DNA of 11,203 nucleotides from Deinococcus marmoris (GTDB lineage: Bacteria > Deinococcota > Deinococci > Deinococcales > Deinococcaceae): assembly GCF_001949125.1 (NCBI RefSeq), contig NZ_MSTI01000169.1, positions 1 through 11,203 on the forward strand, in the 5' to 3' direction. Made by a program: the position numbers and the translations under genes. Below, piece after piece: positions 1 to 9,065 of this stretch (positions are counted from its first letter, which is position 1; each line of letters opens with the position of its first letter). The notes under the pieces are model-generated. The model did not search any database. It was not told where the DNA came from and worked only from the letters and a program-made list of their open reading frames with translations.

Positions 1-323
1 CAGGTGACGACGCCCATCCCTCGGATGGTTCGTTTCTCGTTCCCACTCCACTGCCTTCGAACCAGCGCCATGCGGCGTGAATGGCGCTTGTCCATCACGC
101 TGTCGTCGAAGATGATGTAACCCTTGTCGCTCAATTTGACGTGTGGACGCACCTGCGTCCACACCTCCGCTGCCGTTAAACAGTCACCTTTCAGGTAGCG
201 CTGAACGGCGTCATGAGCAAAATCATCGACGTGGTTGGCAAAATAGGTTTGTGTCCGATTGATCTGTGTTGCAGCCAAAAACTCGCAGTACCGTTGCCGC
301 CCGACTTTTCGAGGTCTTCCCAC
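1..323 (-). CDS. DDE transposase of an insertion sequence, N-terminal part (cut by window edge)
   Basis: The frame is open from a stop at 336-338 to the left edge, giving 107 visible residues from a GTG at 323. The segment YFANHVDDFAHDAVQRYLKGD (about residues 27-47), then FDDSVMDKRHS (72-82) and LVRRQWSGNEKRTIRGMGVV (87-106), match my memory of a group of DDE transposases common in cyanobacteria and other bacteria (FDD-V-DK, then RRQ-SGNE---I-GIG). The double Asp at about 73-74 should include the first catalytic acid. I do not assign an IS family; IS4- and IS701-like groups are both possible. There is no in-frame ATG early enough: GTG at 323 or TTG at 278 are the candidates. The gene is co-oriented with pyrG and begins only 64 bases behind its stop codon. 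Its base composition is visibly less GC-rich than its neighbours, as expected for a mobile element. The rest of the gene, and whether it is intact, lie outside the window. Confidence 0.8.
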   Translation of the reverse strand, partial: MGRPRKVGRQRYCEFLAATQINRTQTYFANHVDDFAHDAVQRYLKGDCLTAAEVWTQVRPHVKLSDKGYIIFDDSVMDKRHSRRMALVRRQWSGNEKRTIRGMGVVT

Positions 324-387
324 CAGCCCAGAATTTCAGACTTGCCCAGTTTCGCGTAAGCCCTAAACCTTTCAATCGGAATCCGTA

Positions 388-2082
<1,695 letters not shown>

Positions 2083-2143
2083 GCCCAAATCTCCAAGCGC
2101 TTTGCCCCCCGAACGTAGCCTGTACACGTTCTGCGGCGGGGCC

Positions 2144-2175
2144 AAAAAAGAAAAACCGGGGCGCCTGGCCTCCGG
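2144..2175 (-). terminator. Rho-independent terminator of the pilin operon
   Basis: Read on the minus strand, CCGG-A-GGC, loop CAGGC, GCC-CCGG (2175 down to 2156) forms a 7-bp GC stem with one bulged A. It is followed at once by TTTTT C TTTTT (plus a T) down to 2144. It starts 33 bases after the stop of the PilW-like gene and 62 bases before the pyrG start codon, so it separates the two transcription units. Confidence 0.75.
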
Positions 2176-2208
2176 GATTTCATGGTATCACGCGCCAGCC
2201 TGGGTACT

Positions 2209-3090
2209 TCAGGGCGACAGATTGCCTACGTTGCGCGGCGTGACCACCAGCGGCGTGACGCTCTGCGGACCCGTGGTTGTGGCGTTGCGCGCCGGCACCG
2301 TGACGGCCTGCCCGCGCGTCTGCCGCGACACGGCCAGATTGATGGTGACAGAGGTATTGCCAGGGGCCTGAAGCGTTCCCGCAGGCGGTGTAGTGACCTC
2401 GAATAAAGTCGGCGTGCTGGGGAGAGCCAGGGGTTTGGGTTGGACATAATCGAGGAGGAGGCGGCCCGAACCCCCAGTCCTGCTGTAGCTGCTGACGGCG
2501 AGCTGAGCAAGTGAAGGACTGGACGGCGCAGCAAGACTGGCCGGAACATAATTGCTGCGGTATTCCACCAGCACCCAGCGGTTGCCGTTGCTGTCGTCCT
2601 CTCCTGGATTGTTGAGTGAGGTCGCCCCGCCTGTTCCAGTCCAGACGCTCCTCAGCACCGGGTAATAGGCGATGAACTGGTAACAGCGGCGTGTATCACC
2701 AGAAGCCGTTCCCGTACATTGCTCGCTCAGCGGCCCGGAGGGATTCGGCAGCAGTTGTGGCGGACGCACAAAAGCGACAAGCGGCGCATTTGGCTGTCCC
2801 ACTGTCCACGTTCCGTTGTTCGAGACTGGATTTCTGAAGGTGTAGCCTGTCGCGCCCAGCGTAATCGTCGTGCCCGCTGGAAACACGTACACTGCCTCCC
2901 TGATCTGCGCGGCCATATAGTTCTGGGCGATCTGGCTTTCTTCCAGCAGTTCGCTGCGGCCCTGCAAATCTGTGGCGCTGCGTGAAGAGGAAATCAGCAG
3001 ATTGGTGGCGGCCAGCAGAACAAGCAGTCCCAGCGCGATGGCCACCAGCAACTCGATCAGGGTCAGGCCCTGGGTAGAGTGGCGCTTCAT
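2209..3090 (-). CDS. PilW-like minor prepilin
   Basis: The 293-residue protein has a type III prepilin signal: a short basic leader (MKRHSTQG), then a cut after Gly8 giving LTLIE, with Glu13 as the +5 glutamate, and a hydrophobic helix to about residue 33. This should be cut and N-methylated by the prepilin peptidase PilD and inserted in the inner membrane. The large globular part (40-293) has one cysteine pair (C125, C136), suggestive of a disulfide, and a C-terminal half rich in Ser, Pro and Thr. Size and position (last, after the PilV-like gene) fit the PilW/PilA3 class of minor pilins. The start ATG overlaps the upstream stop as ATGA and is preceded 9 bases away by a strong GGAGGT (3100-3105). 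A clear terminator follows. The exact orthologue is not certain; the pilin-like character is. Confidence 0.85.
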   Translation of the reverse strand: MKRHSTQGLTLIELLVAIALGLLVLLAATNLLISSSRSATDLQGRSELLEESQIAQNYMAAQIREAVYVFPAGTTITLGATGYTFRNPVSNNGTWTVGQPNAPLVAFVRPPQLLPNPSGPLSEQCTGTASGDTRRCYQFIAYYPVLRSVWTGTGGATSLNNPGEDDSNGNRWVLVEYRSNYVPASLAAPSSPSLAQLAVSSYSRTGGSGRLLLDYVQPKPLALPSTPTLFEVTTPPAGTLQAPGNTSVTINLAVSRQTRGQAVTVPARNATTTGPQSVTPLVVTPRNVGNLSP

Positions 3091-3530
3091 CGGCGGTCCA
3101 CCTCCACGGTCAGATCGGCCAGCAGCTTGCCCTGAGCATCGGTCTTGGTGATCCGCACACGCTTGAGGGGAGGCGGATCAGTGGCTGCCGCACTCGCCGC
3201 GCAACTGCCGGGTTTGCCCAGTGTGCCAGTAGATTGGTTGTCCACATCCAGCGCAGTGATCTCGATCTCCAACCCGTCCAGCACTGCCGGATTGATCAGA
3301 CAGTTCTTATCATAGTAGCCAGGGTTGAGCCAGTCGCCGCGCAGGGCTTCCATCGCCCGCTGGGCAGACTGGGTGGCGCTGACCTGCTGATTGCTCTGGC
3401 GGGTCAGGCCAAAAAAACCAGTCAGGGGGGTCAGAACCACCAGCACGATCACGCTCAGCAGGGCGATGCTGACTAGGACTTCAATAATGGTCAGGCCCGC
3501 CACACGCTGAAGCTCAATTCTGCGTTGCAC
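3087..3530 (-). CDS. PilV-like minor prepilin
   Basis: The 147-residue protein has a prepilin N-terminus: leader MQRRIELQRVAG, predicted cut after Gly12, mature start LTIIE with Glu17 at +5, and a hydrophobic helix to about residue 40. The globular part has two cysteines (C77, C110) that could pair. Its length and its place between a GspH-like and a PilW-like gene suggest a PilV/PilA2-type minor pilin of a type IV pilus priming complex. The start is a GTG at 3530, inside the upstream gene (17-base overlap), with AAGG at 3540-3543 nine bases before it. A second GTG at 3503 would leave almost no leader and is less likely. The gene ends in a 4-base overlap with the next, so translational coupling is likely. 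Confidence 0.83.
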   Translation of the reverse strand: MQRRIELQRVAGLTIIEVLVSIALLSVIVLVVLTPLTGFFGLTRQSNQQVSATQSAQRAMEALRGDWLNPGYYDKNCLINPAVLDGLEIEITALDVDNQSTGTLGKPGSCAASAAATDPPPLKRVRITKTDAQGKLLADLTVEVDRR

Positions 3531-3987
3531 TGACCATCACCTTGCCCGTAATGCCAATAGCCTTGACCCACAAATTCAGATTGGGATTGGATGGACTGGT
3601 GAGTTTCCATGAGACGCCGGTGGTGTCCAGGGTTCCGAAGGGCGGCTGATAGGCCACATTCGCTCCCCCAGACTGGGCCGTGACCGTGACGCCGTGTGGG
3701 AGGGTCAGATTGACAGCACGGGGTGGATTTTCCGCGACGGCCACCGCATAGGCAGAGGTGGCCGTGGTGATCGTGACACTGTTGATCACCCCAGATTTCT
3801 GCGCCCCGGTGCGTGCCCGGCGCAGGTCGCCGATAATCTGGTAAGCAGCGTCGCGCAGCTCGCTCTGGCGGATGTTGCGGAGAATAAACAGACTGAACGC
3901 GCCCGCAATGATGCCCAGGATGGCGATGACCACCAGCAGTTCCAGCAGCGTGAATCCCGCCTGAAAGCGTCCATTCCGCGTCCGCAT
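3514..3987 (-). CDS. GspH/FimT-like minor prepilin
   Basis: The 157-residue protein has a textbook prepilin signal: MRTRNGRFQAG, cut after Gly11, mature start FTLLE with Glu16 at +5, and a hydrophobic helix (about 12-36). It is followed by the amphipathic helix region SELRDAAYQIIGDLRRART, typical of GspH/FimT/FimU pseudopilins, and a beta-rich C-terminal domain without cysteines. In type IV pili, FimU-class proteins connect the tip complex to the major pilin; Thermus PilA1 is of this type. The ATG at 3987 shares one base with the upstream TGA (TGATG). A GTG one codon earlier (3990) is also possible. Either start implies translational coupling to the large upstream gene. Confidence 0.87.
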   Translation of the reverse strand: MRTRNGRFQAGFTLLELLVVIAILGIIAGAFSLFILRNIRQSELRDAAYQIIGDLRRARTGAQKSGVINSVTITTATSAYAVAVAENPPRAVNLTLPHGVTVTAQSGGANVAYQPPFGTLDTTGVSWKLTSPSNPNLNLWVKAIGITGKVMVSATQN

Positions 3988-6143
3988 CACTTGCCCGCAC
4001 TCACGGCGTCGCCCTGAAGGCGGATGCCCAGGCCGGTGTTCTTCTGGAGGTCCTGATCGGTCGCCTTGAGCCGCAGCACCACCGTCCAGTCTTTCTGTGT
4101 GGGAAAGGCCGGCGGGCTGAACCCGTCGTAGGTCCGCTGATCGTAGACGAAATTGCGTCCGTAGCCGTGACCATCGGTCTGGCCGAACGCGCCGTAATAG
4201 TCCTCGATGATCCCGCCGATCAGGTTGACCTTGCCCAGTGAGTTATCGGCTGAACCCTGGTTGTAGCCCTCGACCTGCACCGCGCCCTGGCTGGCCATCA
4301 GAACCGCGTGAATTTGCGGGTTGACGCCGATGTTCGGGCAGTTGCCGATGCCGTCCGGGCAGCTCTTGGGGCTGATCAGGTTGATGTTGGCCGGCACCTT
4401 GCTGCCATTGGCGTTCGTCTTACCGCTGGCGTAAATGCCCAGGATGTTCTGGGCGTCCTGCCGGTCACACGGGGCGGCGGCGGTTTCCGTGTTCTGGCCC
4501 CCGCAGGGCGGCACCGTGTATTTGAGACTGCTGGTGATGTTCACGTCCCCGGTGGCCGCCACCGTGACCCCGGCGAAACTGGCGATGCTGGCCCCCGCCG
4601 GACCACTCTGGGCGACGTTGGGGCCGCCGTTGAGATTGGCGATCTTGCCGTCCTGGACCGACACCACGCCGTTGAATGGCTTGACTATGGTAAACGTTCC
4701 GCCCACGGCTCCAACATTCCCGGCAGCGTCACGTCCGGCAGGAACCCACTGCCGACTGGGATTGAGAATGAACAGGGTGCCGTTCTGGTCATACGACAGA
4801 TCGACCGCCGCGCCGCCCTGCACGTAGCTGATGCGCTGACGCTCCTGGCCGCCGATCATGTCGCGCCAGAGCTGCATTTCCTGCACGTCGCCGCTCAGGG
4901 CCAGCCCGGCGGTCGGCAGCGGGATGGCCTGTCCGGTCACCGGGTCGAGGCTATAACCCAGAGCGGCGGCCCGCTGGTTCTGGGAGTTGGTGGGCAATGG
5001 AATAAAGTCCGCGTCCCACTTAACCGACGACTTGAACTGCGGCTGATTCTCGCCCACCCTGGGAGCCTGTGCTGTGGAAAGTTCATCTGGTGGGCCTCGC
5101 CCAGTCATCTGAGCGGGGGTCAGGAGTTGCGGCGGATTGACACCGAACTGTGCGCCCGGCTGGGCGGCAACCAGACAACCAGGCTTTCCGGCCACATCGC
5201 CGATCAGCCCCGGTCCCGGCGGACAACCTGCCGAGGTCACCTCACCCCAGAAGGTGGGCGTCTTGTAAAAGGTGAACCGTCCGTTGGTGTGAACGGGGCC
5301 GCTGAACAGCGTGCGTTCGGTGAAGGTGATCAGCGTGTTGTTCCGCTCTGCCTCTGGACTCTGGAACTGACGGTTGGTGAACAGGCCGAACTTGGCGAAC
5401 GGTTCGCGGCTGATCAGCAGGTAATATTCGCCCTTGCCGTCGGTGGTGGCGCGGGCGCTGAGCCGCTGGGTGGTGGACCCGGTGACCCCCTGCGACAGCG
5501 CCGAGGGAACCTCAAAATACAGGCGGTACTGGTCCCGCTGGCGGTCCAGCCGGGTGGGAATCAGACCAAAGGTCACGCCGTAGTCGCTGTTCTGGCTGCC
5601 CGAACCGCTGTACTGCATGCCCGCCGTGCCAGAGAACATCTCTCCCCAGAACCGCGCGCGGGCCGAATCGTCGGTGGCCCTGAACCCCTCTTTGGCAAAG
5701 TCAGTGGCCTTGACCGCGTTGGTCAGCAGAGCCGCGCGCGCGCCGCCCCCACCCCGCAGGCCGTCCGCCGGAAACGTGCAGACGGTTGAAACCGGACTGG
5801 GATTGGCCGGCGTGGGCAGCGGCTGAGGCGGCAAAACTGCCAGCCCGCACATCGCGGCGATCTGGCTCTCGACCGCCGAGTTCCGGGTGATCGCCGGGAT
5901 GGTGGCGTCGTCCAGCAAAGCCTTCATCACCTTCAGCCGGGCCTGCACCCGCGCCACGCCGGATTCGGCGGCGTAGCGCGCGCTCAGCAGCGCCTGCTGG
6001 TCCACGCTGGAGCGCCGCGACGACAGCGTGACCTGCGCCGTCACCGACATGATCACCGCCAGCAGCAGCATCACGAACAGCAATGACACGATCAGCGTGG
6101 CTCCCTCGGTGGTTCGGGCGGGGATGCGGGGCGAAGTGGGCAT
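3987..6143 (-). CDS. Large PilX/GspK-like pilin protein, DUF4900 type (possible ComZ counterpart)
   Basis: The 718-residue protein is the first gene of the pilin operon. The N-terminus (MPTSPRIPARTTEG, then ATLIVSLLFVMLLLAVIMS) is a prepilin-like leader and one membrane helix, about 15-37. Residue +5 after the likely cut is Val, not Glu, as in GspK/PilX-class tip subunits. A helical region (48-76) follows. The sequences SREPFAKFGLFTN (245-257) and SGPVHTNGRF (281-290) belong to the DUF4900-type proteins I know from Deinococcus and Thermus. The region from about 480 to 650 is rich in short beta-type segments (for example GVTVAATGDVNITSSLKY) and could be a beta-solenoid. Eight cysteines fall in four close pairs: C99/C122, C307/C323, C547/C559, C595/C602. 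By analogy with Thermus ComZ, a large pilin-like competence protein encoded beside pilA1-pilA3, it may sit at the pilus tip and bind DNA. That role is inference. The ATG at 6143 is preferred over a GTG at 6179. Confidence 0.8.
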   Translation of the reverse strand: MPTSPRIPARTTEGATLIVSLLFVMLLLAVIMSVTAQVTLSSRRSSVDQQALLSARYAAESGVARVQARLKVMKALLDDATIPAITRNSAVESQIAAMCGLAVLPPQPLPTPANPSPVSTVCTFPADGLRGGGGARAALLTNAVKATDFAKEGFRATDDSARARFWGEMFSGTAGMQYSGSGSQNSDYGVTFGLIPTRLDRQRDQYRLYFEVPSALSQGVTGSTTQRLSARATTDGKGEYYLLISREPFAKFGLFTNRQFQSPEAERNNTLITFTERTLFSGPVHTNGRFTFYKTPTFWGEVTSAGCPPGPGLIGDVAGKPGCLVAAQPGAQFGVNPPQLLTPAQMTGRGPPDELSTAQAPRVGENQPQFKSSVKWDADFIPLPTNSQNQRAAALGYSLDPVTGQAIPLPTAGLALSGDVQEMQLWRDMIGGQERQRISYVQGGAAVDLSYDQNGTLFILNPSRQWVPAGRDAAGNVGAVGGTFTIVKPFNGVVSVQDGKIANLNGGPNVAQSGPAGASIASFAGVTVAATGDVNITSSLKYTVPPCGGQNTETAAAPCDRQDAQNILGIYASGKTNANGSKVPANINLISPKSCPDGIGNCPNIGVNPQIHAVLMASQGAVQVEGYNQGSADNSLGKVNLIGGIIEDYYGAFGQTDGHGYGRNFVYDQRTYDGFSPPAFPTQKDWTVVLRLKATDQDLQKNTGLGIRLQGDAVSAGK

Positions 6144-6149
6144 GAAGTC

Positions 6150-6155
6150 AGTATG
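6150..6155 (-). promoter_or_regulatory. Possible -10 element of the pilin operon
   Basis: CATACT on the minus strand ends exactly 6 bases before the ATG at 6143, and no Shine-Dalgarno sequence is visible. This spacing would put the transcription start on the ATG itself (leaderless mRNA). The hexamer matches TATAAT at only 4 of 6 positions, and the best -35 in range is poor. Confidence 0.3.
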
Positions 6156-6226
6156 AAGGAAAAATGCAGGAAACTTCACCCCAGGGTGGGGGTAGAGTCA
6201 GAAGTCTGTCAGTCTTTATGTTGCAA

Positions 6227-6256
6227 CGAAACAAACTGAACTGCGGAAAAGTTCAG
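6227..6256 (-). terminator. Terminator-like hairpin overlapping the recD2 stop codon
   Basis: On the minus strand a perfect 7-bp stem CTGAACT/AGTTCAG (6256-6250 with 6242-6236) surrounds a 7-base loop and is followed by TTTGTTTCG. The TGA stop of recD2 lies inside the first arm. The stem is AT-balanced and short, so termination may be partial. It would separate recD2 from the pilin operon downstream. Confidence 0.55.
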
Positions 6257-8397
6257 CGCGCCCGCACCCGCTCCAGCAGCGCCGTATTCCGCGTTTCGCG
6301 CTGTCGCCCCGCCGCCTTCTGCCAAGCGGAGGCCGAGCCGACGGCAAAGAAACGCTCGCGGGCGCGGGTGAGGGCGGTGTACGCCAGGTTGCGCGAGAGC
6401 ATCGGCATGTGCGCTTCATGCAGCACGGTCAGGACGCTGTGCCACTCGCTGCCCTGGGCGCGGTGAACGGTCAGCGCGTAGCCCAGTTGCACGTTGAACA
6501 GTTCTGCCCCGGCCAGCTCCACCACATTGTTGTCGAAGTCCACCGTCAGGCGGTTGCCCTCGGCCTTCAGCACGGTTCCCAGCGTGCCGTTGAACACCTC
6601 GTTGGTGTAGTCGTTCTTGGTCTGCACCACGATGTCCCCGGCGCGGGCCTCGCCGTCCGCAATCTTGATGCCGCCCTCGCCGGGATTGAACAGGCCCTGA
6701 AGATGGTAGTTCAGGTGTTCCATGCCCAGCGGTCCCCGGCGCATGGGCGTCAGCACCTGCACCTGCGTCGGCCCGCCCAGATCGCGCACCAGCAGCGCCA
6801 CCCGCCGCGCGCCGCCGTCGGGATCGGCTTCGGTCAGGTTCAGGCGGGGATCGCCCCATGTCGGGGCGGAGCCGTGCAGCAGATCATGGGCGGCGCGGAT
6901 GATCGGGTTCTGGGCGGCCTGACGGTAGACCGTTTCCAGCCGCACGGTGGGCGCGGTCTGCGTCAGCGCGAGCAGGGGCAATCCCGCGTCCACCGGGGGC
7001 AACTGATCGGTGTCACCCACCAGCAACACCCGCGCGCCCGCGCCCACCGCCGAGAGCAGGGAGAGCATCAGGCCGTCGCCGCACATGCTGACCTCGTCCA
7101 CGATCAGCAGGTCATACGGCGCGGGTTCCAGATGGTTGTGGCGAAATCCAGCGGGACCGAAGCCCAGCAGGCGGTGAATGGTGCTGGCACTGCGCCCGGT
7201 GACCTCGCCCAGCCGACGCGCCGCCTTGCCGGTGGGGGCGCACAGACCGACTTCCAACCCCATCCCCTCGGCCAGATCGGCCACCGCGCGGGTTGCCGTG
7301 CTTTTGCCGGTGCCAGGGCCACCCGTTAAGACCACCAGCCGGTGTTCGGCCAGCAGCTCCAGCACCTGCGCCTGCTCGTCGGATAAATCCTGCGCCGCGC
7401 CTGCTGGCACGATCCACTCATCCCCACCCGGCGGCGTGGCCAGCAACGTGCGGATCAGCGAGGCCAGCTTCTTCTCGGCGCGCAGGACGTGCGGGAGGTA
7501 GATGCGGCTCTCGTTGCGGTTCTCCGCGTTCATCTCCTCGGCAAACAGAGGTGCTTCATCGTCCGACAATCGGCCCAGTTCCACTGCCGTTTCCACCGCC
7601 AGCTTGGCCTGAGCCGCACTGACGCGGGTGTAGTGCGCCACGCCGCGCTCGGCCCGGTGGCGCGGCAGGAAGGAGTGCCCGCCCTGCTGCGCGGCCTGCT
7701 GAAGGGCATACACGGCGGCGGCGGTCAGGCGGCGCGGATCGTCCTGCAAGCCGCCCTGCGCGGCCCACAGCTTGTCGGCGGTCAGGAAGCCGATACCCTC
7801 CACTTCCGTTAGTGCGAACAGATCAGCCGTCAGGCGTTCCAGCGCCGCCTCCCCAAAATGCTTCACGGCCCGCTGCGCCTGCGAGATGCTCAGGCCCAGA
7901 CCCTGCAAGCCCGCCAGCAGACGCCGCTCCAGGCCCTGCTGTGACCAACTGCTCACCATTTTGTGCAGCGTGGACGCCGTGACGCCCGGCACCTGCAAAA
8001 GCCTGTTCGGATCGTTTTCCAGCACATCGAAGGTGGCGGGGCCGAACATCCCGGCAATCCTCTTGGCCAGCACCTTGCCCACGCCGCCCACGCGGGCCTC
8101 CAGATACGCGGCCACCCCGGCTTCCGTCAGGTCGGCGGGCGCGGCTTCCAGCACCATGTTCAGCACGCGGTACTGGTAGCCGTACTCGCGGTGTTCCTCC
8201 ATCAGCACGTCGGCGCTGAAGGTGTCCCCGGCGTCCAGCGGAGGCATCACGCCGATCACGGTGGCGTCGGGGTCCTCGCCGTCGTCGTTGACAATCCGGG
8301 CGGTCATCACGGTAAAGCCCGATTCGGCGCGGAAGCGCACGCGGTTGACCCCACCGGTCACGCGGAAGGCTTCGGCAGGGGGCGAAAAAGCAGTCAC
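6253..8397 (-). CDS. recD2: RecD2-type SF1B 5'-3' DNA helicase
   Basis: The 714-residue protein is a stand-alone RecD, a 5'-3' helicase of superfamily 1B that acts in DNA repair without RecBC. The long N-terminal region (about 1-330) is the RecD2 hallmark and includes helix-hairpin-helix segments (ARVGGVGKVLAKRIAG, 101-116; VEGIGFLTADKL, 199-210). The motor follows: Walker A GGPGTGKST (359-367, Lys365), APTGKAA (387-393), DEVSM (434-438), GDTDQLPPV (461-469), VYRQ (490-493), an SH3-like insert around 570-630, HRAQGSEW (645-652) and YTALTRAR (673-680). All helicase motifs look intact. The sequence follows D. radiodurans RecD2, as I remember it, along its whole length. The start is a GTG at 8397, which gives the expected N-terminus; no Shine-Dalgarno is seen, but a -10-like hexamer sits 6 bases upstream. 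It lies 27 bases behind the Uma2-family gene and may also be read from that gene's promoter. Confidence 0.97.
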   Translation of the reverse strand: MTAFSPPAEAFRVTGGVNRVRFRAESGFTVMTARIVNDDGEDPDATVIGVMPPLDAGDTFSADVLMEEHREYGYQYRVLNMVLEAAPADLTEAGVAAYLEARVGGVGKVLAKRIAGMFGPATFDVLENDPNRLLQVPGVTASTLHKMVSSWSQQGLERRLLAGLQGLGLSISQAQRAVKHFGEAALERLTADLFALTEVEGIGFLTADKLWAAQGGLQDDPRRLTAAAVYALQQAAQQGGHSFLPRHRAERGVAHYTRVSAAQAKLAVETAVELGRLSDDEAPLFAEEMNAENRNESRIYLPHVLRAEKKLASLIRTLLATPPGGDEWIVPAGAAQDLSDEQAQVLELLAEHRLVVLTGGPGTGKSTATRAVADLAEGMGLEVGLCAPTGKAARRLGEVTGRSASTIHRLLGFGPAGFRHNHLEPAPYDLLIVDEVSMCGDGLMLSLLSAVGAGARVLLVGDTDQLPPVDAGLPLLALTQTAPTVRLETVYRQAAQNPIIRAAHDLLHGSAPTWGDPRLNLTEADPDGGARRVALLVRDLGGPTQVQVLTPMRRGPLGMEHLNYHLQGLFNPGEGGIKIADGEARAGDIVVQTKNDYTNEVFNGTLGTVLKAEGNRLTVDFDNNVVELAGAELFNVQLGYALTVHRAQGSEWHSVLTVLHEAHMPMLSRNLAYTALTRARERFFAVGSASAWQKAAGRQRETRNTALLERVRAR

Positions 8398-8403
8398 GGA
8401 TTT

Positions 8404-8409
8404 AGTCTA
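8404..8409 (-). promoter_or_regulatory. Probable -10 element of recD2 (leaderless start)
   Basis: TAGACT (form TANNNT) on the minus strand ends 6 bases before the GTG at 8397, with AAATCC between. No ribosome binding site is present. This fits a leaderless transcript starting at or beside the GTG. No convincing -35 box was found. The element lies in the 27-base gap behind the upstream gene. Confidence 0.45.
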
Positions 8410-8424
8410 GCGCCAGGGTGGGGG

Positions 8425-8997
8425 TCAGGACTGCGAGGGCAGCACGCCGTCGTAAATCTCGTCCAGCGTGATGACGGTATTCAGGTAGGGCAATGGAATC
8501 TCGCCTTGACCGACGTATTCGGTCAGGACCCATTCCCCGCCCTCACGGCTGTAGGCGTACACGCGCCGCTCGGTCTGCTCGGCGATCAGGTAGGTCTGGA
8601 GGCTGGGCAGTGAGGTGTAAGCGTGGTACTTGTTGCCGCGATCCGTATGAGCCGTGCTTTTCGACAGCACTTCGATCAACAGGCAGGGAGCCACCTTGAA
8701 ATGTGTCCCGGCAACTCGCGGCTCACAGGTGACCGTCAGGTCTGGATAGTAATACCCGGAACCGTCTGCTGAACGTACCCGCATATCGGCGGTATACATG
8801 AAGCAACCGACCCGCTTGGCAAGTGGTCCGACTGTCAGCAGCAGATTGACCACGATGGTGTCGTGTTCGTCACTTGTCCCAGCCTGCCCATGAATGGGAT
8901 AGACGAAACCACCCACATACTCCCGCTTGACTGAACTCTCCAGCTCGGTACGCAGGTATTCTTCAAGACTCATGGTTTTGAAGGCGGGTTCGGACAT
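8425..8997 (-). CDS. Uma2-family PD-(D/E)XK nuclease-fold protein (DUF820)
   Basis: The 190-residue protein has the layout of the Uma2/DUF820 family, which shares the restriction-endonuclease fold. It starts with SLEEYLRTELESSVKREYVGG (about 10-30). The fold core follows: YYPDLTV with Asp86, PCLLIEVLSKST with Glu109, and RGNKYHAYTSLPSLQTYLIAE with Lys123, which are the expected metal and catalytic residues. All are present, so it is likely an active metal-dependent nuclease, but the family's substrates are largely unknown and such genes are often multi-copy in Deinococcus and cyanobacteria. The ATG at 8997 is chosen over a longer frame (to 9048) because family members start close to this point and a TANNNT hexamer lies 6 bases before it. 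It sits between recD2 (27 bases downstream, same strand) and the divergent sbcD. A shared role in repair is possible but rests on position only. Confidence 0.88.
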   Translation of the reverse strand: MSEPAFKTMSLEEYLRTELESSVKREYVGGFVYPIHGQAGTSDEHDTIVVNLLLTVGPLAKRVGCFMYTADMRVRSADGSGYYYPDLTVTCEPRVAGTHFKVAPCLLIEVLSKSTAHTDRGNKYHAYTSLPSLQTYLIAEQTERRVYAYSREGGEWVLTEYVGQGEIPLPYLNTVITLDEIYDGVLPSQS

Positions 8998-9003
8998 ACG
9001 TCT

Positions 9004-9009
9004 ATGGTA
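9004..9009 (-). promoter_or_regulatory. Probable -10 element of the Uma2-family gene (leaderless start)
   Basis: TACCAT (TANNNT) on the minus strand ends 6 bases before the ATG at 8997, separated by AGACGT. No Shine-Dalgarno sequence is seen. The -35 region shows no clear match. The element lies in the 76-base divergent gap shared with sbcD. Confidence 0.42.
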
Positions 9010-9059
9010 CGACACGCCTGAAATGCGAAATGAGGCAGGCTGATTCACCCTCCCCGTGC

Positions 9060-9065
9060 TAGATT
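9060..9065 (+). promoter_or_regulatory. Possible -10 element of sbcD
   Basis: TAGATT lies 8 bases before the ATG at 9074, and the bases between (TTTCTGCA) hold no ribosome binding site. A leaderless or nearly leaderless transcript is therefore possible. No good -35 was seen. Confidence 0.38.

Noticed and set aside
372..384. CGGATTCCG mini-palindrome behind pyrG (minus strand) as terminator or IS end
   Set aside because: Only 4 bp per arm, no T-run after it, and the IS end cannot be placed without its other terminus.
2083..2143. A pyrG promoter with TACGTT at 2112-2117 as -10
   Set aside because: There is no acceptable -35 at 16-18 bases, and the match is at chance level. The promoter is somewhere here by logic, but I cannot point to it.
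4308..5789. A 493-codon open frame on the plus strand opposite the large pilin gene
   Set aside because: It is a shadow of GC-rich codon usage: its product is rich in Arg, Gly, Val and His without any family motif, and it lies wholly opposite a gene with a signal sequence and recognisable domains.
6144..6179. GTG at 6179 as start of the large pilin, adding 12 residues
   Set aside because: It would put MKFPAFFLHTDF before a leader that is already complete, and no ribosome binding site precedes it. Still possible, but the ATG at 6143 is favoured.
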